The translations under genes and the position numbers were made by a program. From Edolisoma coerulescens (taxonomy: Eukaryota; Chordata; Aves; Passeriformes; Campephagidae): a stretch of 64,000 nucleotides of DNA. Under the pieces are notes generated by a model, which searched no databases, was not told the DNA's origin, and saw nothing but the letters and a program-made list of their open reading frames with translations. Location: NCBI GenBank assembly GCA_013397115.1, contig VWZW01006824.1:248001-312000 (forward strand), read 5' to 3'. Shown here piece by piece: positions 41,601-53,600 of this stretch (positions are counted from its first letter, which is position 1; every line of letters starts with the position of its first letter).

Positions 41601-44600
41601 GTAACCTTCTTAATTCCCCTTGGAGCACTGGGCAGCTGGCAATAAACGAGACCTCTCTGGAAGAGACCATTTCAAGCACTTCCAAGTGGATGTGTGTTGA
41701 CTTCTAAGAATCACATGGATTCTTTTTGAGCTATACAGAACAGTCAGAAAAAGCTGAAGCCAGAGGCTTTCCAGCCTTGGCAGTGCACTTCTGTGCTTCC
41801 AGAGGCAGCATTCAGTCCTGGCACCTGAGTGGCAACTGCATGGTTCAGGAAGCTGGTATGGGGAAGGTCTCAGACCTCTCCTGTGGCACTTAGGTCTGCT
41901 TGTTTTTATCATCATCTGATGGATGTTTTATTGCCTGTGTGAAGGGATTAGGAGGTTTGATTTCCAATTTCTACATGCAGATCTAATTTGCAGAGCCTTC
42001 TTCCTGGGGCAGGCTGGAAAGAGCTTTGTTATCATCCCAAGGCAGAAGGGAGTCCTGGGGAAGCCAGGACAGGCACTGCCCTCATCCCACTCACTCTGTG
42101 GGTGGAGAACTTTGTTCTACACCCCTGTTGATTCAGTGCTTCTCCCTTTACTTAATTCATACCTGTAATTAAATGCTCCAGTTGTAGCATGAAACACATG
42201 AAAAATGTATGTGCACACTGTGCACATAATGGCACATGCAGCTGGGTGCACATATACTTAGCTGCCTACTTCTGAAGAAAGCTGCTTGCTTTGTGCATGC
42301 AAATGAGTGTTTTGAACAGTTAGGTGCCTGAACTAGAAAATAATCCACTCATTGAAGTACAGTTATTCACTGACAACTAAACTTAGCAGCACAGAGTTCC
42401 ACGTTTGTTATCCCTTTGTAATTTTTGGATCCATTTTCTTGGTTCAAAAGATAAACTGAATACTTCCTCCAACTTCCAGCCCTGTGCTCCACCTAGATCT
42501 AAGGTTCCTGAGCGGGAGCTGCCAATTTCACTCAAACTAGATTTTCTTTAAAAATAAAAAGTAAAAATGAAATCATTAATGTCCTGTTATGCTTAAATTT
42601 TTTTATATCAAAGCTATGTCTGCACAGGATTCTTTCTGCTTTTCTCTCTGTAAAGGACACAGCATGAAACAAGGTTATTCAAACCAGTCTTAAAAATTCT
42701 TCTTACATGCAAATGAAAGCCTGCTCAAGTTTAGTCTGCAATCGGTTGAATCACTGAGAACACTAAATCTGATATTAAATTCCTGCTGTGCTCTAAATTA
42801 TACAGCATACAATTAAGTCAAGATGGTTCCAAATTGGATCTTCCAGTCCAAACTCCTGTTGTACTGGGAAGAAAGAAGAAAAGCTGATAATTTGTGCCTC
42901 TAAATTTGTGTTCTCCCCATCCTGAATTTCAGGTTGAACAAAAAGAAAGGTCTCATTCTTCAGCATGTCAGTCTCTGGAGAAGAGCTGTTATGTGGGGTT
43001 TTTTGGCCCCAAACCATGCAAAAATAGCTTTCAGGTCTGGTGAGTCCTGCCACATGTTCTTGAACTTGGTCTTTATCTGACCCAAGTGTCCACCTGCTTC
43101 AGGTGCTGTCGGCCCGGGCTCTCTGCTTAAGCCACACTTCATTAAATGTAGCCTCCTAATTAGCACAGAGAGTTTTTTGTAGGTCAATAACTGGAAGAGC
43201 TTGTACTCTCCTTAGCTGTTCAGTCACTTTTAATACAACTCATGAACAGAGTTGCTGATATGTTAAGGTCTGACTTTTGCTTATGCTTAGGTTGCTTAAC
43301 ATTTGTTCAGTCCTGCAAAGGAAATAAATCATGTCTATTTTCACTGTAAGGGTTCTTTACATAACAAGCATTATTAGGGTAAGAATCAGATTCATTCAAA
43401 TGTTGATAAGCAGAATTGGAGTTTGAACACGTTCTCATCTCCATGCAGCAGTCAAATTGGCAGGTGTTTTGTCTGTTGGATTTGCATGTACAGATGCCTG
43501 TGCTGAAGTTTGTGGTGTCCAAGCTCTTGTTCTTGAGCCACCAACAGATTCCAGGAGTCACAGACCAGACTTTCCCTCTTGCTTCCCTCTGCTTTCTGAG
43601 GAATCTGTGCTACTTTTTTGAGTTTTTGGTTATTCCTTTCCACCCAAGCTTTTGCCACAGAGTAGCTGCACGAGAAACGTCCATGAAACAGTCTCTCTGT
43701 TCAGATTTGATCCCAACTCTGGAAAAGCTGGGAAGGTTTTTCTCTTTAACAGTGTGCACAGACTTGAATAACAGGTTATTCCTTTGCATGTCTTTATTTT
43801 TAATTGACACTGAGATGATTGAGGGTTTAAATTTTAAATACCACATATAAAGAGGCAAAGCCTGGTTTTCTCCCTAAGGGGTAAAAGGGATTGGTAACTA
43901 TAAAGAGCTTTTTAAGAAGTATAACCTTTGTTCCTTTCACCATGGCTTCATGGACTCAGTTCCACTTTTATTTTTACTGGGAGAGCTGGAAGCTGTGACA
44001 CCAAATACACGAAAGTGAGGAAAAGAAGATCTAAATGCCAAAACTTGTGAAGTGTTTGGTGGCTGGAGTGGGGAGTGATATTTTTGATGCTCAGTATTTG
44101 CACAGCTGCTTCTCAGCAGTGAGAATGTGTAGCAGGCATGACAGGGCTCAGACAGAGGAGCACTAAGGTCTGTGTAGTGCTGACATTGAATGCTCCTGTG
44201 TTTCCAACCGCTCCTTTCACAGGAATGTAGGATCCTGAAGAACTTTTCCTCCTTGAGGGCCATCATTTCAGCTCTGCAGTCCAACTCCATCTATCGGCTG
44301 AAGACCACCTGGATGTGTGTTTCAAAGTAAGCCTCTCCCTCAGTTCCCAAGGGCCACAGGGCTCAGTGCTCCTTCTTTCCGTCTTCTCCTCGCTCTTCCC
44401 GTCCTGTTCCTTCACTGACATGGGTTCTGTCAGAAGAACCTCCCATTCCTGGGAGGCTCAGACCCCTCCTGTGAGCTCCTCTTCCCTATTGAGGGGATAG
44501 TCTGCCCTTGGGGATACTGGATTCTGTCCTCTTTAGCACATTGGGTCTTCCACAACTTGTCTTGAAAAACTATGGCACTGGCTTCTCACCCACCTCACCA

Positions 44601-47600
44601 CTCCCAGGTCACCATGATCTTTGTTGTCTTCTCTCCCATGAAGTCTGAGGAGATCCAGCTTGTTACAAATCCTCCCTACTCCTCTCCTAGTGCTGATATT
44701 TACATAAAATATATTCCCAAACTACAAAATCCAGTATTGAAGGTAATATTTCTTCCAGGGGAATCCTTTATTGTGTTAATAATATTTACTGCCTGCCCCA
44801 CAGATGCCAGAAGTTGCTGTCTAGAAAAGATGGTGTTCTGCTCATTCAGTTTGGGGAAACCAGATTTCTTTGCCTTCGATAAACAAATTAAAATACCACT
44901 CTGCCAGGCAGTATCCCTGTGTATTTCCTCTCCACAGAGGTGGTATTTTCCTTCTGCTGCCCTGTGTTTCTGATAAAAATATTGCCAGTCCTGTGTTTAT
45001 AGTGTTGGGCAAAAAACTGCTCCTACACTTAAATAAATGCTTCCAGCTTTCCAGCCTGCATGGAACAGGGCAAAAATCAAGTACTTTGGTTCCCTCTCAG
45101 CTGTTTTTCTATTCCTTTGTGTCCCCTGACCCATTCTCACACCATGTAAACAGTTCAAAGCCCTGCCCAGGGGCTGCTGATGGTGTTTCTTTGCTGTCAG
45201 ATTAAGGCCCAACTTTACTGGGAGCACCAGAATATCCCACCAAGGCTCCTAGGAGACGTGCAGCATCTCACTGGATGCCTTTTGGTGCTGTTATCTTCTA
45301 GAAGTCGAACTGTTAACGATTGATGGGAAAAAACCAGAAACTTGATTGGGTTTAGAGTGCTTGCTAATGATGTAAATGATTTAATCTTTTCCTGTGCAGG
45401 GACATCCTGCTGATGTATGAAGAGCTGTCTGAGATCTTCTCAGACCATGACAATTATCTGACAAGTAGGGAGCTGCTGATGAAGGTGAGCACCAGTGTGA
45501 GTTCAAAGCTTGTGATCTCAATGAAATCTGAGGTTAAACCCTTTTTGAAACCAGCTGCCAAAGTTCATCTCTTCCTGAAGGACCTTACGTGGTGCTTTAG
45601 GGAAGAGCGGGTTGTAAAACCTGAACTTTTTGCTGGGCTGAGAGCTGATTTCCTTGTTCCTGGAAGAATCAGTAGCTTTAGCCTGTAGAACATGGATAGC
45701 CACAACCAGCATGCTTTGGCAGCATGATCTGGGTGGACAGCAGGTCTTGCAGCCCCTCAGCCATGAGGTCACTGGCACCATGCCACAGCTTCAGCTGAGG
45801 AATCAATCCAAGATGTTTCTCCTACTATCCTGTACCTTTCTTAGAACTAGGAAGCAGGGCTGGGAATTCTGAAGGAACAGGCTCCCTACTCTGTGTGTGG
45901 CCAGATGGACAACAAAGAGGGCTCTGTCTGGAGTGGCTTGACTTGTGCACTCGCCTGGGTGAACCCCAGTAAGCTCAGGAGCCTGAAAGGGCTGAGGAAG
46001 AATAGCAGGGAAAGGTTATGTTCTGCTAAAACTAAGGAATGTTTGTGGCAGGTTTTTTCCATTTACATTAAAAAGTTCCTGTAAACTCACTAACCAGTTC
46101 ATTCTTTGGAAGTTCTGTCCAGCCAGTCTGGCATTTGTCCCTCACCCCCTTGCCTTGGGATCTGAAACACTGTGTTTTGCTCAGGAATGGTGGGTGAATG
46201 CATTTGCATCTGTCAGTCTGTTTTGTTTATCATCCATTTATCAGTATCTGTAGGTCAATTTTAAAGCAGGTGAGACCATAATAAGCATAGAGGGAAAATG
46301 TGTGCTCAGAACAGCCTATTTAAATAAGTATTAAAAGACAAAACAACTCAGACTGAGCCCAGACCTCTGGCTCCCAGTAAATCACCCTCCAGCTGCCCTA
46401 AGCAGATTTAAAAAACATTTTGGAAGGCAGCGAAAAATTCCACAGAACAGCTAGAACCTCTCCCCTACTTTTCATCTTGGACCATTTGGAGGATTAATAG
46501 CCACTGAATGATCAAAGACTTTGTTTTCCTTCACTATAAATAGCCCCTCTAGGGAAGCCATGTTTGACCTTGCCTGTACCTCCTGCAAATCCAAGTGTGG
46601 AGCAAACAAAATGCCACTGGAAACAGATTGGGTGGCACAGAGAGGGAGCAGTGTTCTCTCCTCCTGAACAGACATTAATAATGATTTGTGACACATCTAT
46701 GCAACCAGTGGAAGAAACATGTAACTCCAACATCCCCTGTGCATCCAGGGAAATAAAGGGTTAAAGAACTATGCTGATATATCTCATCCATTCATAGAAA
46801 AGCTGGAGTTGTGGGGATGGAAACCTATTCCTTTAATTTCCTGCATGGTTTTGGATTAGTCACTGAGCCACAGTCACTGGATCTCGGTGTTGCAGCATAA
46901 GAAAAAAACCAAAGTATTGCATAAGATGGAGATGTTTACTTGTAGCAGGCCTGATTAGGGAATTAACCAGAAATCCTGAGGTCAGGAGTGTCAGGATAGA
47001 GCATCTGGACACCTGAAGTATGTCTGAGCTTCTCTGATTTAAACCCCCAGACTTTCAGCAGCACTTGGCTTTGGCCCAAAGCTGTTCTGAGAAAAATTCC
47101 CTCATAGTCATCTTGTGTGATTTTTGTCTGAAATTCCCAATCAGTGTCCAAGTCCCAGGAAATCAACACATGTATGTAGGCACACGTGTGTCTGCACAGC
47201 AAATATTTTTTGCTGGCTTGTCTGGTTAAATGTACTTCGTATTTTACATGCATGTAGTTGCCAGTTTACCACTTGGATCCTCCATTAATTGCCTTTAATT
47301 CTCTTTTACCTCTCAGGAAGCAACATCCAAATTTGCGAATCTGGACAGCAGTGAGAAAGAAAATCAGAAAAAGTCACAGAAACGACTGCAACTTCAAAAA
47401 AACAAGGTGTGTTTGGGGGTTTTCCTCCCCTTTTTGAACTGGTAGCATGATTAACCCTAATTGGTCAATTCTATAAGAAACAAAATCTAGAAAGGTCTTC
47501 ACCAGAGTGAGTGGGCAGGAGATGATTGATGGATATAAACACCTGCTCATCACTTCCAGCTGTCTTGTTTCAGTCATACAAGAAAGAGTTCCATAATTTA

Positions 47601-50600
47601 CTCTTGTTACACTTTAGAGAGAAACACAAGTTCCATGTAGTAAAATATGTGCTGCTGTAAATACTGGAGTTCTTGTGATAAAGAAAATTAGCTCTGGCAG
47701 AGCAGAAGTCTCATTTACTTTCAAAGAAGCTCATGAAGCTTCTGACATACCAGCTTGAAAATTGCACAGGCTTCTACAGAGATTGCTTTGTAAAATGTGT
47801 CTGGGTTCCAGTCTGCTGGTGAAAATGGTTTTTGTCTCAAAGCTGGCAAAGATTTAAAAGGACAGGGGGAGAGAAATCTGGGATAGGGAGGCGAAAGTGC
47901 TGAATATGATTTTTGTCTGTGTATTTGTTTGACTGGAAAAAACACAGATCCTTTTGGATGGTAGAAACAAGTGTTTTCTTCACAAGTGTAGAGCCAGCCT
48001 GAACTTTGCAAGTGCTGGCAGTCTAGAAGTTTAAAGTGTGAATAATTAGCATTAAAATGCAGTGGATGGCTGGGGAAGATGGTCACTTCTTGGAGGGAAA
48101 AAAATTGTGGCTTGATTTGACTTCACTATCACAAGGTATAATCACACATCATTAAGTAAAAATCCATGGGGATGAAGCAGAAACTGCTCATTCAGGCTGG
48201 CCAGGACCATTCCTCAGCTCCTCCTCTTGCAGCAGGTGACAGAGGGACCCTGTCCCTGGTCCTCAGTGGCCACAGGCAGGGTTTCTTGGGGACCCACTGT
48301 TGGGAATCAGTGGTGGCAATACTGTGATACAAAACCACTGGCTGATACCTGTGAGAGCATCCTGGTCTCACTGGAATTGGATTTAAATTCTAGATTATCT
48401 AATGAGAATGATGTAATGAAAGAAAACATAATTATAAGACTGCTGCTTCATTAAGCAGATTACTTTAATTTCATTTTCTTACACAGGGGTGTTCTGGAAT
48501 TCTAATTATTCTCATTTTTCAGTTAATTAATCCAGCATTGCTCTGCTCACTTGCAGGGAGTGATGCAAGGCACAGTCCCTTACCTTGGCACCTTCCTGAC
48601 CGATCTCATCATGCTTGACACAGCCCTTCAGGACTATGTTGAGGTAACTTGGGGCAATTTTTTGGAACCCTGAATACCCTCCCTGCCTCCCCAACTGAGT
48701 TCATCTGTTTCTGTATCTTCTCCTTCTGCAGCTCTTAAAGTAACTGTTTTCAAAGAGAAAAAGGAAGCAACATGCAGTGTTTTTAACCAGAACTTGTGTT
48801 AATTTGAGTGCATTTATCTCAAGGTACAAGTCTGGCTCTTCTCTGATCCCTTCTCTTTCCTTCCAACAGGGTGGCCTGATCAATTTTGAGAAGAGACGAA
48901 GGGTAAGCTGAATGTTCTGTGATTTTTGGTTTATTGATACCCTCTGGGCAAGGCCATTTGCCTTTAGCAGCTGAACCAGACTTGGTGGCAGGAGACCTCT
49001 GCTTTCCAGAACACAATTAGTAAATATCTTCATTCTCCTGCAGGAAACTCTTTGTAGGTAAAAGGCTGCAGAGAGCAAACCACGTACACAGGACGGAGAA
49101 ATAAATGCTGTCAGTCTCTCCTTTCAGCCTGATCCTTGTTGGTCAGAGATAAGTAATGTCCTGTAGGAATAAAGGTGCTGGGGTTACCTTGGGCTGAATG
49201 AAGTCAGGCCAAATCTCCATCCTGGGGCTTGAAAGCAGACCTGGACTTGGCTGTGATGGAGCCGTTTCCTCAACTGCTCAATAAACTGCCCTACACAATC
49301 CAGGGTTATTCTGGCAAAGTGTGTGTACAGGTGCAGTTACAGAAGAGCAGCACACTCTGGTCACGTGCCTTAAGGGTAGCATTTTATGTTCCTCTGGAGC
49401 AAGTGTGAGTGCACATTATGGATCCTAGGAAAAAAACCCCTACCTTTGTTGTTAGAAAACCGGTTCTTGAAATAGTTACTCAACTGAAACTGAACTTCAC
49501 ATCAAGCTGAGTTTGTCCTGGGTCCCTTCTTGTATGTTTTTAGAGTATGAATGAATATCATCTTGTTTTCTAATTAGACTTTCTATTTGATTATTTCTTG
49601 TCTTAGGAATTTGAAGTCATTGCCCAAATCAAGCTGCTGCAATCTTCATGCAACAGCTATTGCTTGGTACCAGACCAGAAATTCATCCAGTGGTTCAGGA
49701 GGCAGCGACACTTAACAGAGGAGGAGAGGTAGGTCCTCAGTGCAGCTGGCAAACCTCTGTTCTCACCCCACACACACATGGGCAGGTCATGGCAGGGACA
49801 TACAAATACTGGAGAGCACTACTTGTAAAAAGTATCATAAAGAGGTGAAATATCCCCTTGGCCCTGGTAAAACGCAGGCAGAGCAGTGTTCCTCTTTGTG
49901 GGGCTGCAACCTTCTGTGAGGCAGGAATAATTGAAGGGTTCTTGGATTTCTTGAATGTTGCTTCTGTAGGATGTACAACTAAATAACACTGTGCAACTAA
50001 ATGACGTTGTCTGCAAATATTCACCTGCTGGCCTCTGCCCTGCAGTTACAAACTCTCACGTGAGGCTGAAGCAGCTGCTGATACCAACGTCCTGTCTCCA
50101 AAATCCCAGAAAAGCATGGTGAAGAGGATCAGCACGTGAGTATGATGGGGCAGAGGGGGTTTGGAGTGGGAATATGGACCTGGATAATTAAAACAAGCAG
50201 TGCTCATTTCATCAGCTGCAGAACCTGGCTAGGGATCCACACCCCTGCATTGCCTTAAGGAGAAATGCAGCCTTGTGGCTGAAGCTGTTCCTTTGTGTTG
50301 TTAGAAGCAGTCATGAGGATTATTAACAATAAAAGAGACTAGAATAAAGAATCCTTTCTATGGTGTCAAGAAAAGGAACCATTTTAGTGCTGGATTATAA
50401 TTCAGTACCTATTGTATAATAACTTCCCTGAATGCAGCAGCAAGACAGAATAAATGAGGATCAAGTCTGGTCTATTATTAGTCTAAATTGCTATAGACAT
50501 GCAAAAATTCCTTGCAGGATTTTAATATGAAAATTAAGGTTAGCAAAAAGGCATTTGATAGTGGAAACAATCTACCTTCTAGCTGGAGAAGGAAAAAAAA

Positions 50601-53600
50601 TCATGGGGACGTGGTCTAATTTGGTGTAATACCACGAAGATTCAAAGAGGAGGTGGGTAAAGGACAGGGCCATGCAGTTAGACATGAGAAACGAGGCTAG
50701 CATGAATGCAGGGAAAGCTGCATGGAATAAAGCAGAGCTCAAAGACTGAAGTAAAAATATCTGCACTCTTGAGTGTGTTTTGCAAATCAATACTGTAGAA
50801 AAGCAGTGCCTGACACCTCTCTAAGCTGTATTAAATCATTAACTGCACGCTGATGCTCCCTGCTCCTCCACTTGGTGGGTCAGACCAGCTTGTTTCCTTT
50901 GATACTCCTTTCAAGTCACTTGACCTGCATTTAGAAATGAGTCTCGGAGAGGGAGAGCCTTTAATTTACACTTTATGATCTCCTTATTGTGTGCATCTCC
51001 AGCCTTCTAGAGAAAACCTGGTACCTGTGGCACCCTGATAGAGGGCAGGAATTGCCAGTGGGGTGAATTTGCCCTTTGAAGCCCTTTTTTCTATTAAATG
51101 AGCCTGAAAATGTGAAGAGACCGAAGGGGAGTGTTGTTCTAGTGGGGCATGAGCTGGTTGTGGCCTTGCAGCTGTGGGCACTCTGGGTCAGGAAGGTGGT
51201 GTGCTAGCCTGTAACAAAGCCTCTGGACAAACTACATTAACACCACAGAGGAAATGAAAACAACAGGCCACTCCAGAGAGGAAAAAACTCCAGAACACAA
51301 GAGTTCTGAACCAAGGGACAGCTTTGCTCAGCCCAGCTCTCACTTACTGGCTTTTATTCTTTCTTTCCATACTAGACTTTTTCTGGGCACTGATGTGTTC
51401 ACCCCACCCAAAGAGCAACCCCCGAAGAGCTCTCCTGTAGGAGGGAGCTCCGGGGAGAGCACGGACTCAGCCAGTGTTTCATCGTGTGAGTTTAATCACT
51501 CTGAAACTGAGGATGTGTGTGTGACTCCCGTCTCTAGTCCCGAGGACCCTCTGAAAAAGGTACAGCTGAGGCCTCTGCATGCTGTAGGCAGCCCCAAGAC
51601 ACTTGCCCAAGGCTCTTGGCCTTGACTAGAGCACTGGTTTTAGTAGAATGGAGAGAGAAATGTGACAAAATGGAAGTAATCCAGTCAGGGCTCTTGCACA
51701 GGGTTCTCTGTTGGCCCTTACAGTGGGTTTGTTCCTGTCAGGAAGCTTTTGAGCAAGGCAGAGGGAGAGAAAGGCAAACACTGAGCAGGGGAAGGAAGGG
51801 AGCAGTTTCAAGGAGAATGGCAGCGAGGGAGGGGTGTGTGTATTTCCACTTGTGGAAGTAGGAGTGCCTGTGAGCCCCTCTGCTGCTTCCCAGGCGGTTC
51901 CAGCTCCCGGCTGGCCGCCCGCAGCCTCCTGCTGTTCCTTGGATCTGCTGCCGCCTCCTGGGCGGCTCCTACTGCGAGGCCAGGCCAGCCCCAGGAGCTG
52001 TCCCTGAAATGCTGAAATCAATCCAGTGAAGTTCAGTTGTCCTGGAGGCAAGGAATCCCCCTGCCAGCAGGCTGGGCAGAGGGTGGGTGACTGAGGTTTT
52101 GTCCGTGCCTTCTGCTTTCTCCTGTTCCTCTGGCACAGTGACACACCCAGGCACACCAGATCTCCCCTTTGTGACAGCACTTCCCTTTCCGTTGTGCAGA
52201 TCTCCGGATTCCCCTTATCCTCCTGTTCTCCTGACTCTTCCACGAGCACACCTTCCTCAGGGGTGTCATCTTTACCCTCATTCCTGCTGGTCTCCAACGA
52301 CGACAAGAGCTCTGTGGGCTCCGACAAGAGCTCTGTGGGCTCCGACAAGGGCTATGACTCCGACAGGGGCTCCATCAGCTCTGAGAAGGGCTCATTCTCC
52401 AACAAGGGCTCAATCTCCAACNCAGATCTCCGGATTCCCCTTATCCTCCTGTTCTCCTGACTCTTCCACGAGCACACCTTCCTCAGGGGTGTCATCTTTA
52501 CCCTCATTCCTGCTGGTCTCCAACGACGACAAGAGCTCTGTGGGCTCTGACAAGGGCTATGACTCCGACAGGGGCTCCATCAGCTCTGAGAAAGGCTCAA
52601 TCTCCAACAAGGGCTCGGACTCCAACAAGGGCTCAGACTCCAGCAAGGGCTCCATCTCTGACCCCAGCTCGGGCTCAGATAGTGGCTCCATCCCCACCAG
52701 GGACTTGGGCTTGGTGCCGAGCAGTGCCCCCAAAGTGCTGCCCGTGTACAACCGGCAGAGTGGGGGCTCGTGCATCATCCGGGTCAGCATGGATGGGCTC
52801 CATGCCAGCGTCTACAAGAGCATCCTGGTGAGTGGCATGGCCCTGGGCTCGGCAGATGTGTCCGTGGGGGGTGACTGAACCTATCACTGCGTTTTGAGAA
52901 CACCCCTTCACTGAGCTGGCTCATCAAACCTGGCTGGAAAGGGAAAATGGCACACAGTGCCATGCAGAATGTGTGGAGCCTGTAGGAATGAGGTGTTTGA
53001 AAACAGCTTTGGGAAAGTTTCTGGTCTGGAAGTTGAAGTGTGTATCTTGTCAGAAAGCTCCAGGTGAAGCACTGTGAGCACATTCAGGTTTTGACATAAG
53101 ATGCTGTGTTTTCCCTGGAGCAGCTCTCCCCAGGAGCTGGTTTCTGGAAATAGGGAGCTGCACAGGAGGGAACTGACATGCTCTTTAATTCTGCAGCTTC
53201 TCCCTGTGAAGAAGGGAGAATCTCCCTCCTCTCACCAGACCAGCAGCCCCAGAATTCAGGCATTTCCCTCTCTGCTTATTCCACAGACGTATCCCGGCAC
53301 TGCCACTGATGCTGGACCATGGGTGATGTGGCTCATCTCAGCTGGGGACCCTCAGGGCCTGCCAGGGGGAATGAACATGGGGTAGTTCTCAGCACCTTTA
53401 GTTCCTGATTTTAATGGTCTCACCTCCCCAAATCCAGCAAGTTGTTTCCCGAGGGCCTGATGGATTTGGCTCCTGGGGAGACTGCAGGAGGCTCTGGAGG
53501 AGCCCTGTGTCTGCTCCAGATGCACTTCCACAGCACCCAGCAAACCCAGCTGCAAGGCCACAAAGCTTTGCAGGATGTCCAAGGAAGTGCTTAGCACAGG

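Noticed and set aside
51626..52348. 240-codon minus-strand frame rich in Glu, Leu and Pro
   Set aside because: It is antisense to the Ser-rich repeat exon and GC-rich intron of RGL1; repeat composition explains its length.
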